Source of the DNA: Collybiopsis luxurians FD-317 M1
Lineage: Eukaryota; Basidiomycota; Agaricomycetes; Agaricales; Omphalotaceae
Direction: 5' to 3'
Length of the DNA stretch: 32,518 bases
Assembly: GCA_000827265.1 (NCBI GenBank)
Contig: KN834838.1
Span: 1-32,518 of the forward strand
The notes below the pieces were generated by a model, which was not told the DNA's origin, searched no databases, and worked only from the letters and a program-made list of their open reading frames with translations. The position numbers were made by a program, and so were the translations under genes. Positions 19,870 through 32,073 of this stretch are shown in pieces. Positions within the stretch are counted from its first letter, which is position 1; each line of letters begins with the position of its first letter.

Positions 19870-21773
19870 CCTAGCTTATTGCCTTCTCGCTCATTTTCAC
19901 ATACGCTGTTCTCAAAGCAATCTACATCTTTTTCCACCCTCTCAGCATTATCCCCTGCCGGTCTTATTTTTGGCTCCCAATACACATTGTTTGGCTCGAG
20001 CAATGTGGAGTCGTCTCAATCCGGGAAACATGGTCGATCCGTCTGTGTCGCTCCAATCCAGGATGACGTGTTCGCAACGGAAAAGTGTACACTATTCACA
20101 AATTCGACAAGAGCGAGTATTATGAAAGTCTTCTTACCTGGGTATTTGGCGAGTTTATGAATGGCGAGGTTTCAGTTCTGACTTGGGAGCTTGTAGGAAC
20201 AACAACGACCATGTGTATGTCATTTTGCTTTCTAGATTATACTCGGTGGGTTTACTGATGGCTAGCTAGCATGATCTCCCTCGAACACGCTCCTCATTCC
20301 GTATGCTGCAAAGGTTGCACTCCTCACTACGTTCCCGCTATTCTTGCCAAATTTCAGCCCGAAATGCATGAACCAATGGTCAAGGTTGTCAACGTGAGTT
20401 TCCTATCGCTTTTACTTCCATGTAATGTAGTAAGTCGTTCAACGTCGACTGTAGAACGTTGCAAAGATTGACGGTCAAACGTCTATCGAATGTCTCACTC
20501 TCTTCCAGAACCTCATGCTCGATGTTCTTGTGTCTGTGTCTTATGGATATCGCATCCACGCTGTAAAGAAGTGGGCTACGACCACAGCTATCAGCGACTT
20601 TCCTAAATGCGATATTCTAGTAGGTCCTTCGCTTTGATATTCGTCCGTCTTCTAAAGCGCCTCGTGTAGCGAAGCATTGTTCCCACCTGGGCTTGCAATT
20701 TAGTGTACCGTATCCCCATAGGTAGCTGGTATCAACTCTGTGACTCGGTTAAGATCATGACTGAGATGAATTTAGGCTTTTTAACTGGACATTTCCTTAC
20801 TTGAAGCGTCTATAGTTTGTCAGCGAATGTGTTTATCAAGCTCGTACCGAGATGAAGACTGGAAAACTTGACGAATCTTCCGAAATCGTACCTTTACTCC
20901 ACCGCCTTCTTAAATATCGCTTCTCCTCGACCGGACAGATGACATCTGACCACAACATCCTCTCTGAGGCTATGGGACACATGTACGTACCATTCTCGTC
21001 ATCTGTACCTTCTTCACAAACCTTTCGCTTATAGGATCGCTGGATCCAATACATCATTGATCTTGCTCTCTTACTTCCTCTAGGAGTTTTCTCGACGGCC
21101 AGACATCGCTGCTAAGATTCAGGCTGAGCTCGACGAAGCCATGCCAAACGCGCACATAATTCCTGACATTTCTATGCTTCCGACCCTGCCTTACCTCAAC
21201 GCTTTCATCAAGGAAGGTTCGTACCTTCATTCCAGCCCGTCGATCATTACCCGCTTTAGCTATCTGTCAGGTCTTCGAGTATATTCAGCTGCTCCCAGTC
21301 CTCTAGAATACGTCGTACCTCAATCTACATCCAAAACTGGCGAAGGCTTCGATTTGAGCTGCCAGCTGGTACCGCTGTTATTACTCGAGTTTGGTCCATG
21401 CATCGTAACCCGTCCATCTTTTCCTCGCCTGATGCTTTCTCTCCTGACCGATGGCCCAAGACCAAACAACCCGGTTGCGCCGAACGCCTGGCTCGAATGC
21501 AGCAAAACATGATGCCCTTTGACACCGGCTCCAGGGTGTGTGGTGGCCAGAACCTCGCGCAGATCGTGCTCAAGGTTATGGGGGCGGCTATGGCTAGGAA
21601 TTTTGACATTTCGCACCAGTTGACCCTAACGAGAGGAATTTGGAATTTAAGGGCAGCTTCGTACGTCAGCTTTCTTCTGTTACGACCAAGTTCAACTTAC
21701 CAATGGATCTCAATAGGTAATCTTTACCTCTTCAATCGAGTGCAAACTTACTTTCAACTTTCGTTCCTTGTGA
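19870..21773 (+). pseudogene. Cytochrome P450-C, disrupted
   Basis: This is a full-span P450 relic. The N-terminal hinge is degenerate (about 19945-19980), as in P450-A. The exon with EHAPHS...HYVPAILAKFQPEMHEP is intact. In helix I the AGSD motif has become AGSN, and the codon matching the Trp of the FLWEL motif is TAG (21081-21083). A 10-nt loss between two TTTGA repeats near 21355 shifts the frame. PERW has become PDRW. The heme motif reads FDTGSRVCGG, with Cys at 21539-21541 kept and the first Gly changed to Asp. The terminal exon still ends at TGA 21771-21773. Several independent lesions make function very unlikely. Confidence 0.87.
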
Positions 21774-23199
21774 ACGGGATACATTTTTGCTTCTCTTCCG
21801 TCCTTTCCCTTATTTCCGTTTTCCGACTCCATTAGATGTCGTTCTTCTGTTTTGGGTTAATTGTTTTCATTTCAAATCGAAACCGTTCATACTTTCTATC
21901 GCTATCGCTATCTATTCTACTTGCTATCTTGTTTGCCGTGTGTCTCTGTCTTACCCCGTTGCGCTTGATACCTTGTCTTACCGCCCCTCTCCTCAAATTC
22001 TCATTGCGTTACTTATACCTTTTCATCAGACTGATACCCCAAAGGCCAATCTTTTCCTCCTTCGACACGCGTTCCTCCTTCACCCGCTCGCCGTTTCCTG
22101 TGACGATGAGGATGACCTTTCAGTCTTCCTTCACCTGACATCCTTCATTACTCTCGCCTATGACCAACTTCACTTTATACCTTCCCCCAAATTTACATCG
22201 AGTTAATCTTCAAGGTTTGCTATACGTCTGTTATCCTTTGTTTATTACTGCCATCCTATATTTACATTAGATTTGTGTAATAGTTCCTAATTGTTCCTCC
22301 TCCGCCGACAATCTTGACCTTATTTAGGTCATGTCCGTTTTCTTCATGCGTCCTCATTCTTGCGTTTTATTTTGCGTTCCCCGCAGTTTTGGACTGGTTG
22401 TTGTCTTATACATTTTTTAGAGCTAGTTTAGAGGTTTTCTTTCCTTTTTACTGTTCGTCCTTTTTTTTTTTGATATTGATTATAGCAACTACCGATAGAG
22501 GTTAAATGTATTAGTGTTGAGTTATTTGTTCAATATTTAATTTTGAAATGTGAAGTTCGGAGAGTGCCCTGTGTTCTCTGTGGTGCGGTGTATGATAGCC
22601 TTGAATGACGAATGGTTGAGGAGTGGTGTGAATTCTATGGGAGTAGGTATTCTTAATCCCTGAGTTTGTGAGTCAGCTCGAGGCACTGTCGTGTAATGCG
22701 CCGGCGCTTCAACATGACGGCTATAGTATTTGTACCCGACTTATTATCAAGTAGGAGCTGGCGCGTGGCATCCATGCGTGGATGACAGGTCCTAAAAGTG
22801 AATGCACATGAAACTTGCACACACTTATCATCAGGAATTATGGACCAAACTCCCTGCCCGGCAGTTTTGAAGTTGATTTCATCAACTTGCAATGCAATTT
22901 CTACAGTCAAACAGTACTGGCAAGAATCCTGATTCTTGAATAAATACAAGAAACGTACGAGAAGCAAAGAATAGGGTAAATATATAGATGGTAGTTGTAA
23001 GAATTCTGATTCCTGAATAAATAAATAGAAGAGAAATCCAAGAAAGCAAATAAGAAAATAGTAAACACTCTTGAATAAATAAAGAATCAAAAGGGAAAAA
23101 ATGAATCGGTGAAGGAATGAAAAGTAAACAGACACTTCAAGATATCCAAAAATGGATCATTACAAGGAGACCAGTGTAGCAATAATAATGCGAGGGGCG
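21774..23199. other. P450 3' flank and convergent intergenic DNA, copy 3
   Basis: This is noncoding DNA parallel to 312-1459, with the palindromic AAGAATCC repeats at about 22920-23145. The sequence from about 22042 is the closest visible match to the start of copy 1 at 312. I see no gene. Confidence 0.55.
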
Positions 23200-24856
23200 T
23201 CACTCTTCATCATACTCTTGCTCCTCTTGTTCCTCTCCCTCATTATCCATGGATCCCCCATCCAATGGAGCGCCAATATTCCCCAAAAAGCTATTGGTTG
23301 CAAACTGCAATCCCGAGTATTGCTGTCCTTCGGCACTTTGGCTAAACCTGCTCATTTCTTCAGGGTTGGAAAAGGCGCGCAGATTGAGCATAAGTCGGCT
23401 GATTAAGATGTTTGGAAGCCTTAAAGATCCATTAGTTAAAAGGGATAGGCTGGGACCAATTTGACTCACATATTGAAGAATGGTACAATCAAAAGAAGAA
23501 ATGTCTAAGTGTTCGTATCAGCCAGCAGTGGGTGTGCATACAAGTACTTGTCCACATACATGGTCAATTCCAGTTTGTAACTGCACCTGGTGCAAAATTG
23601 GATGATACACTTGGATTGATATATATAGCTATACACACTATGGCTGCAATGGCAGTAATGATTGCTATAATCAGCATGACCCTGTGGCCATCTTTAAGAA
23701 CAAGTGAGCGATACAATTTTTTCCTAGAAACTCACAGAAAATAAACGGTGCCTTAAAGTAATTAATCAGATGTAAATCATGTAAAATCAAATCTAATTGG
23801 CCTACCATCGCGAGCAATTACTTGTGTAATGCTAGATTCCCCAAGTCTTTTCATTCCAATAGCATGATGAAATGTTTTCCTCAGTGTCAATCCAAAAATG
23901 AATACATCAAATGCCAAAGATATAAAAATAGTAGAGAGTTCGACTGGGAAGTTGCAAATTGATAACCAGATAAGACGTCAGCAGTACTTTTGGGCAAAAC
24001 CTACCTCTAAATGTATATGTTGGTCTTAGAGTATGCAGGGATAGACTACTTCTTTTGCTTACCTAGTATATAGATCAATATTTGAAATTGCAATTCCACA
24101 ATTTGAGATATTTTGGAAGAATGATCCACTTAGGGAAATGCCTGGAGAAATTATCCTATTCTATAAGAATGCAGCTATGGGTTTGCTTAATTAACTAGAT
24201 TCATTCTATACATACCAAGATGTCCATGGAGAATCTAGAAAGTATAAAAAAAGCTGATATTGCCAATACCATTTTGCTTCTGTTATAGATTGCATATACT
24301 CTCAAAGCAAAAAGAACTAAGAAGCATGTTCATCCATCCTGGATATCAGACATTTAGTTTGCGCATATTTCTCACCAGTGGTAGTGGCAACTGCCACAGT
24401 TTCCAGAAGTTGATATAGCCAACCCATTATGTTACATCTAACAGTCTCATGAGTTCTAGCAGCCATTTCAGCAAGCAATCAAATATCAAACTGCTTGTCC
24501 GTGCTATCTCCTGGAAGATTCATTGCCACGCTGAACCCCAGGAATACCAAAAAGCTAATTCGGTTCAAAATGAATAAAAGTGATGTTCCAGTTTGCTTCT
24601 TCAGTCATATCAAGTTTATTTCAGTAGGTAGTGTTTCCAGATAGTCGACTGCCCATAGTACTGGACATTTCAGAATGGGATGAGTAGTTGGACAATGGGA
24701 TGGTATTTGATTTGCACCTGTTGAAGCAGCTATTGCGTAGTTTCCTGCTAACCTAAATGCAACAATATATGAATCTCAGTAAGTAACATTGGATTTGGTT
24801 GGTCATTAAAATTCCCCATACCGTACTTTCTGTACTTGCAAAATTGAACTATTCAT
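23200..24856 (-). pseudogene. DUF6533-like membrane protein gene, copy 3, disrupted
   Basis: This copy starts at the ATG at 24856 and keeps the family layout and the C-terminal ISRLMLNLR exon ending at 23200. The fifth exon has the same GCA TTT CCC TAA lesion as copy 2 (TAA at 24132-24130), so copies 2 and 3 share a disabled ancestor or exchanged sequence. The TGA at 24481-24479 matches the one in copies 2 and 4. The exon after the sixth also stops early, after a VYFL-like string. I infer a non-functional copy. Confidence 0.6.
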
Positions 24857-27329
24857 TGATAGTAAATGACAATAATTAAAGTGCGGGCCTAGTCCGAATG
24901 TTGTTTCTTAAAAACACCCATGCTTGCAGCTTACCCAATCAACTGAGATGCTTCATCGTTGGGCTCAAGCAATGAAGTCTCAATTGTTTTTCAACCACAG
25001 CTACAAGCGCATGGGTGAAACAATGACATTGGATGTATTGCATTCATAATATTTTTGATGTATCAATATTCAAGAATATTATGTACTCATACAAGCTGTA
25101 CCAGAAATACTAATGTGTCTCAGCTCTGCGGACTACTACCGCTTTCCAAGAGTTACCCAGTTTGTCCTATCAAGGGATGCAGAATGATTTACTAAAGCAA
25201 CTGATCTCAAGCCTCCATGTACTACTCTGATCTCTCAACCAACATTCAGGTTCACATGTATCAGGCTGTTCTAACAGATTCAATTCGCTTTGAATCAATA
25301 GGCTGATGAAAATCCCACTCAAAATCCCAGATATAGTACGTTAGTGTACTGATAGCTCATCTTCCTATCTCTAAAGCTATCTATTCTGAGGTCATACGGG
25401 CAGATTTTGTTTTACTCATCTCGATCTCCACTTTGCCGTAGATCCAAAATTCTCCACACTATCTTGTGTTTACACAGAAGTTCAAGGCTCCTTACTTTCC
25501 ACTTCCTGGAGTCTCGATTGCCTTGACTGTAACTTTAAGCTTTAGAATGCATGGTGCACGTGGAATTCGACTGAGCGAACAGGGTATGTCTGGCTGTGCT
25601 TATCTGCACTGCAGTGGGCATTTTGAGATGTGGAAGGGGTTGTGCTCCATGCATACGCCATAAAATGACTAAATTGAAGTAATGATGATATAAATGGCAT
25701 GGCAAACAGGAAGGATTCCTGGATCCGATGGAGCCGGGTAGCTCAAACTCCTCCTCTTGGCTATATGTTTCTGAGTGAAGTTCCTTTGTAACGGATTCAC
25801 TTGAAGCCAAGAAACTAGTTGTATTGGGCGGGAGGTCAACTTACGACCATGGTTGTGGCACGGAATCGTAGGACGATATGACAGCGCATCGTTGGCAATC
25901 TAGCTGTGCAGAAGTTTTGTTGGCCGCGGTTCTGCATCTGTTCCGCCCTTCTATTATCTGTTTACATTCAATATGACCAGTCCTGCCCTGATGATTGTAG
26001 TATTATTCGAGCCAAATCCCCGTCAAGAGTAGAATGAGCTTAGTGATTTTCCAAACTCAGGTCAGGTAAACCCTAGAATTATTGACCATTCCGGTCACGA
26101 TACCTAAAATATCGATATTCAATATTCAATTTCGAAAGAGGAATGTGAATATATCCAACCAAGTTTAAGTTTCAATCAACCCATTCATGTAGAGAACTTC
26201 GAGTCCAAGCCCACCGAAATTTATGCACTATTGGAACTTGAAAATAATTGGCAGATTATTAATATTGAACCAAAACCACATTCTTCCCGCTAACCGCCAC
26301 CCTCAAAGCAATCTTGTCCGGAATTCGAAGATTCACCTCGTGCTTTTAAAACATCATCACCACTTCTCTGACACATCGGACTCCGACCATCTGGTTTGCA
26401 TTGGTCCTATTGTGAAAGCCGGGTGACAACACGATGGAAATGAGCATTGCATATCCAGATCGTTTCCATTGAAATCCCGACAGAAACGTGGGATAAGGGG
26501 AGAATTGGAGCCTATGCGTGGCTCTGACTGTCCGAACTGGGAAGAGCGTTGATACCTCTGGTCGTAATTGAGCTGATTGCGCTGATTTTGGGGGGAGCTT
26601 TGTAGGCACTCCGGCGCAGTCGACCAAACAAAAAAAATCCGAAGAGCTGTACGGAGATTGAAATCCCACTGGCCCATCGGGGCAATACTAGTGAGAGTCA
26701 TAATCGGTAATTTTCGAGGCGTATAATCTCGTCGACACGGTTATTCGACTCATGCTTGTTGCATCGGACGGTAGTTTTTATCAACTCCCTAGATGTGAGG
26801 CTCGAATAATCAGATTATAATTACAGTTTTGCAGAAAAGCTCAGGGAAATCTAGCTCAGGGATCTCTACGTCGGCTCGTGGTTTGAAATCAGGTGTTCCG
26901 CTTGAATGAGTGCATTAGCTTGATGTGACTCCAGGCAAGTGTGATTCAGGAAGGGAGAACGTTTGTATTAGTAGGAGCCAACAGCCTACTTAGAGCCAGT
27001 TCAGATGAGCATTAAGAAAAGTTATGGGTAGGTACGGTAGAGCGCGGAAGGAGCGTGGGAGGTTTCAATTTGGGAAGATCGATAAGCGCTTATGATTTCG
27101 CACTTCTCATACCCGAATCACAAATTTGAATCTCTCGTAGACGGGGCCTGTATAGGAACCTAAAAAATCTACAAAATCATACATCTTTACTCGCATTCTC
27201 TCATTCTCTCCAAGGTGACTCTAATCCACTCAGCGTTATCCGCCTTGCCATGGCCCGACCACAGGAATTGGATCTCCCCAGTATAATTTAATATCCTATC
27301 CTATCCAGATCGCCCGCCGTTCCCCAGCT
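24857..27329. other. Spacer of copy 3 and 5' flank of P450-D
   Basis: This is conserved spacer with the 65-codon frame (25466-25663), the empty mariner site TA at 26067-26068, one repeat unit of the 'b' type (about 26436-26665), the 230-bp segment (about 26745-26970) and the empty MULE site TGTATAGGA at 27149-27157. I see no supported gene. Confidence 0.5.
27149..27157. other. Paralogous empty target site of the MULE
   Basis: TGTATAGGA, between CTCGTAGACGGGGCC and ACCTA, aligns with the single pre-insertion version of the CATATAGGA that flanks the MULE in copy 1. It shows the element is absent from this sister copy. Confidence 0.85.
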
Positions 27330-28471
27330 TTTCCTTTACAGCATACTTGATCTCTATCATATTTACTGCCTAGCTTGTCGCCATCTCACTCATGTTCAAT
27401 GGTTCATGTGCGCTGTTCTCCGAAAAGTAATCTACATCTTTTTCCACCCTCTCCGCATGAACACCTGTCGGTCTTTGGCACCTAATACACGTTGTTTGGC
27501 TCAAGCAATGTAAAGTCATTGGCACTCTTTCTGGAAACATGGTTCCTCCATCCGTGTCGCTCCAATTAAGGACGACATGTTCTCAACAAAAAACGTGTAC
27601 ACTGTTCACAAATTCGACAAGAGCGAGTATTATAAAAGTCTTCTTGACATCATCTCTGAGGCTATGGGACACTTGTACATGTCTTTCTCAACATTTGTAT
27701 CTCCTTCATGAACCTTTCGCCTTCACGATCGCTGGATCCGATACTTCTTCAATCTCGCTCTCTGACTTTCTTTGGGAGCTCTCTCGACGCCCAGACATTG
27801 CTACTAAGCTTCAGGCTGAATTCGACGAAGTCATGCCAAACGTGGACGTAATTCCTGATATATCTGTCCTTTCAGGTCTTCCTTATCTCAACGCTTTCAT
27901 CAGGAAGGTTTGTGCCTTCATTCTAACCCATCGACCATTACTCACCTTAACCGTCTGTCAGGTCTTCAAGTATATTCACCTGCTCCCAGTCCTCTGGAAT
28001 GTGTCGTACCTCAATCTACATACAAAACGGGTGAACGCTTCAATTCGATAGGCTTTGAGCTGCCAGCCGGTACCATCGTTGCTACCCAAGCTTGGTCCAT
28101 GTATCGCAACCAGTCCATCTTTTTCTCTCCTGACACCTTCTCTCCTGAGTGCTGGCTTGAGACCGCCCAACCTGGTTGCGTTGAATGCTCGGCTCGAATG
28201 CAGCAGAACATGATGCCCTTTGGCACCGGCTCCAGGGTGTGTGGCGACCAGAACCTCGCGCAGATCATGCTCAAGATTATGGTGGCGGCTATGGCTAGGG
28301 ATTTTGAGATTGTTACACCTGTAGAAACAAACGAGAAGAGTATGAAAATTAAAGACAGCTTCGTAAGTCTGTTTTCTTCCGTTACGACCTAATTTACGAA
28401 CGGATCTCTCGATACGTAATCTTCCCCCCGCAATAGAGTGCAAATTTGCATTCAACTCTCGTTCCTTGTGT
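27330..28471 (+). pseudogene. Cytochrome P450-D, internally deleted
   Basis: The N-terminal part is degenerate like P450-A and P450-C. After the codons for EYYKSLL the sequence jumps at about 27645 to DIISEAMGH, skipping about 0.8 kb present in P450-B. The next intron has lost its acceptor (TATAG is now TTCAC, before 27728). The codons AGSDTSSIS and FLWELSRRPD are intact. A 1-nt loss at the ExxR exon end (about 27903) shifts the frame. PERW reads PECW, and the Gly two after the heme Cys is Asp (FGTGSRVCGD). The last intron acceptor (GATAG to GATAC) and the final stop (TGA to TGT, 28469-28471) are also lost. It is clearly dead. Confidence 0.9.
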
Positions 28472-29935
28472 ACGGGATACTTTTATGCTTCTGTTCCGCC
28501 CTTTCCCTTATTTCCGTTTTCAGACTCGATTAGACGTCGTTCTCCTATTTTGGGTTACATCTGTCCGGTGTTTTCATTCAAAATCAAAATCGTTCATGCA
28601 TTCTATCGCTATTGCTATCTATTCTACTTGCTATCTTATTTGCTATGTGCCTCTGCTTTACCCCGTTGCGCTTGATACCTTGTCTTACCGCCCCTCCTCT
28701 CAAATTGTTATTGCGTTACTTGTACCTTTGCATCAGACCGATACCCCAAAAGTCGATCTATTTCTGCTCGGACGCGCGTTCCTGCTTTAACCACTCACCG
28801 TTTCCTGTCACACCTTTTAGTCTTCCCTCACTGACATCCTTCCTTACTCCCGCCTATGATCAGTTTCACTTTATACCTTCCCCGAAATTTACATCAAGTT
28901 AATCTTCAAGGTTTACCATACGTCTTTTATCCTTCGTTTATCACCCTCATCCTACATTTTCATTAGATTCATGCAATAGTTCCTAATAGTTCCTCCACTG
29001 CCGAAAATCTTGACCTTATATAGGTCATGTCCGCTTCCTTCATGTGTCCCCATCCTTGCATTTTATTTTGCGTTCTCTCCCAGTTTTGGACTGGTCGTTG
29101 TCTTGTACATTTTTTGGAGCTGGTTTGGAGGTTTTCTTTCTTATTACTGTTCGACCCTTTTTTTTGGTATTGACTGTAGCGATTGCCGATAGAGGTTAAA
29201 TGTATTAGTATTGAGTTGTTTGGTCAATGTTTGATTTTGAAATGTGAAGTTCGGAGAGTGCCCTGCGTTCTCTGTGGTGCGGTGTAAGATAACCTTGAAT
29301 GACGAATGGTCGAGGAGTGGTGTGAATTCTATGGGAGTAGGTATTCTTAATCCATGAGTTTGTTCGTCAACTCGAAGTTCTGCCGTGTGATGCGCCAACG
29401 CTGTAACATGGCGGTTATTTGTACCCGACTTATTATCAAGTAGGAGCTGGCGCGCCGCATGCACGTGTGGATGACAGGTCCTAAAAGGTAATGCTCCTGA
29501 AACTTGTACACACTTATCATCAGGAACTATGGACCAAACCCCCTGCCCAGCAGCTTTGAAGTTGATTTCATCAACTTGCAATGCAATTTTTACAGTCAAA
29601 CAGTACCGGCAAGAATCCAGATTTTTGAATAAGTACATGAAACATACGAAAAGGAAGCAAAGAATAGGGTAAATATAAGATGTTACTTGTAAGAATCGTG
29701 ATTCCTGAATAAATAGATAGAAGAGAAATCCAAAAAAGCAAATAAGAAAATAGTAAATGCTCTTGAATAAATAGTATGAGTGTCAAGAATCCAGATTCTT
29801 GAATAAATAAAGAATTAAAAAGGATCAAATGAATTGGTGAAGAAATGAATAGCAAACAGACACTGCAAGATACCCAAAAAATGGATCATTGCAAGGGGAC
29901 CAGTGTAGCAATAATAACGCGAAGGGCCTCACTCT
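28472..29935. other. P450 3' flank and convergent intergenic DNA, copy 4
   Basis: This is noncoding DNA parallel to 312-1459. The palindromic repeat cluster at about 29606-29870 has one extra complete unit at 29784-29801 compared with the other copies. I see no gene. Confidence 0.55.
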
Positions 29936-31567
29936 TCACCATTGTTCCTCTCCCTCATCATCCGTGGATCTCCCATCCAATGGAGCGCCAATATTCCCCA
30001 AAAAGCTATTGGTTGCAAACTGCAATCCCAAATATTGCTGTCCTTCAGCACTTTGGCTAAACTTGCTCATTTCTTCAGGGTTGGAAAAGGTGCATAGATT
30101 GTGCATAAGCCAGCTGATTAAGATGGTTGGAAGGCTTAAAGATCCATTAGCTAAAAGGGATAGGCTGGGACCAATTTGACTCACATATTGAAGAGTGGTA
30201 CAATCAAGGATAAGGATGTCTAAGTATTCGTATCCACCAGCAGTGGGTGTGTATACAAATGCTTGTCCACATACATTGTCAATACTATTAGAAGATCTTT
30301 CCAACTGGATCCATGCAAAAATTAGATGATTCACTTGGATTAATATATATCATGGTAGCAATTATTCCTACAACCAGCATGACCCTGTGACCATTTCAGA
30401 ACCAGTCAGAGAGACAATTTTTTCTGAAAACGCACAGGAAATGAACAAAGCCTCCAAGTAATTAATCAGATGTAAATCACATAAACTCAAATCTAATTGG
30501 CCTACCATCACGAGCAAGTACTTGTGTAATGCTAGATTCCCCGAGTCTTTTCATTTCAATGGCATGATGAAAAGTTTTCCTCAGTGTCAATCCAAAAATG
30601 AATACATCAAATGCCAAAGTTATAAAAGGAGTAGAGACTTGGACTGGAAAGTTGCAAATTGATAACCGGATAAGACATAAGTGGTACTTTTGGACAGAGC
30701 CTACCTCTAAATGTTTAGCCCGGTTTCAGAGTATGCAGGGAGTAGACTACCACTTTTGCTTACTTAATATCCAGATCAGGATTTGAAATTTCACCTCCAC
30801 AATTTGACCGATATTGGAAGGATGATCCAGTTGTGGAAAAGGTTGGAGAATTTATTGTATGCTACATGAAGGCAGCTATGGGTTTGCTTAATTAACTAGA
30901 TTCATTCTATACATACCAAGAGGTCCATGGAGAGTCGAGAAAGTATAAAAAGAGCTGATGTTACCAATACCATTTTGCTTCTGTCATAGATTGCATATAC
31001 TCTCAATGCAAAAAGTGCTAAGAAGCACAGAAGAAGCATGTTCATCCCTCCTTGATATCAGACATTTAGTTTTCACATAGTTCTTACCAGAGGTAGAGGC
31101 AATTGCCACGATTTCTAGAAGTTGATCTCCAACCTATTATGTCGCATCTAACAGTCTCATGAGTTTTAGCAGCCTTTTCAACAAGCATTCAAATATCAAA
31201 CTGTCTGTCTGTGCTTTGTCCTGGAACAGCTATTGCTAGGCTGAACCCCAGATTTACCAAAAAGCTACATTGGTTCAAAATGAATAAAAGTGATGTTCCA
31301 GTTTGCTTCTTGCATCCACATTAAGTTTATTTCAGTGGGTACTATTTCCAGATAGTCGACTGCCCAGAGTACTAGACATTTCAGAATGGGATGAGTAGTT
31401 GGACAATGGGATGGTATTTGATTTGCACCTGTTGAAGCAGCTACTGCGTAGTTTGATGCTAACCTGAATGCAAAGATACGTGACTCTCAGTAAGTAACAT
31501 TGGTTCTGGTTGGTCATTAAAATTGCCCATACCATAGTTTCTGTTGTTGCGAAATTGAAATATCCAT
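29936..31567 (-). pseudogene. DUF6533-like membrane protein gene, copy 4, disrupted
   Basis: This copy starts at the ATG at 31567. It keeps most of the layout but has a damaged fifth-exon acceptor (CTCCAG is now CTCCAA, about 30850), a TGA at 31191-31189 and changed helix residues (ISWLMHNLC for ISRLMLNLR). Its 3' portion, by contrast, reads open for 132 codons (29936-30334), without the TGA that the other copies have near GGC TGA TA. That shows which frame the ancestor probably used. I infer a pseudogene that is informative for rebuilding the family's 3' exon structure. Confidence 0.6.
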
Positions 31568-31798
31568 TGATGCAAATGGCAATAACTGAAGGACAGGTTT
31601 AGTGAGAATTTTGCTTTCTTAAAACCCCCATGCTTGCAGCTTATGCAATCAACTGAGATGCTATGTCCACTGGGGCTGGCCTAAACTATCCCTGCCGGGA
31701 AAGCTTCTGGGAAATTCTAGGTGAAAGCTGACATTTTGCAGTGAAATATTTACTTCCTTTTTTGCCTTTCATAAAAGTGATATATTTCTGTAGGAAAT
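31568..31798. other. Edge of copy 4 and unassigned DNA
   Basis: Repeat homology ends at about 31662. Beyond it is AT-rich DNA with a short minus-strand frame (31686-31889) that runs into the minisatellite. I recognise no gene. Confidence 0.4.
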
Positions 31799-32073
31799 GT
31801 CCTTCTTTCCCATAGAGGAAATATACTCTTTTACAATTGCCATACTGGAATTTTTCCTTTAGATCAAAAGGACTTTTCCCCTCTTGCAATAGCTATCTTT
31901 CCCATTGTTTATTGACACTCTTTCTCCCTAAATATAGATAATCTTTCCCATATGAAATAAATAATTTTTCTCATGTGATATCAATAATCTTTCCCACATA
32001 ATATAGATAATCTTTCCCATATAGTATAGATAACCTTTCCCACCTTATATGGATAATCTTTCCCACTTGCAAA
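31799..32073. repeat. Degenerate 23-bp minisatellite, about 12 units
   Basis: Successive units line up every 23 bp (one of 22) around a core ATAATCTTTCCCA followed by a variable AT-rich ten. The best units are at about 31936-32070. Units to the left are progressively more degenerate (for example CTTCTTTCCCATAG at about 31802). The period is not a multiple of three and the frames are broken, so it is not a coding repeat. Confidence 0.75.

Larger units (their letters stand above)
19816..27190. repeat. Segmental duplication copy 3
   Basis: P450-C, its 3' flank, DUF6533-like copy 3 and the spacer occur in the same order as in copy 2. It lacks the mariner-type insertion and about 100 bp of T-rich spacer that copies 1 and 2 have before the CTTGTACAAG palindrome (near 25080). 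Confidence 0.8.
27191..31662. repeat. Segmental duplication copy 4 (truncated)
   Basis: P450-D, its 3' flank, DUF6533-like copy 4 and a short piece of spacer. Homology to the other copies ends at about 31662, just after AACTGAGATGCT, where the sequence becomes unrelated. Confidence 0.75.

Noticed and set aside
9316..28471. A working P450 biosynthetic gene cluster
   Set aside because: All four P450 copies carry several inactivating lesions, and no other tailoring or backbone enzyme is present.
31799..32073. CRISPR-like array
   Set aside because: The units are contiguous 23-bp repeats without unique spacers, in a eukaryotic setting.
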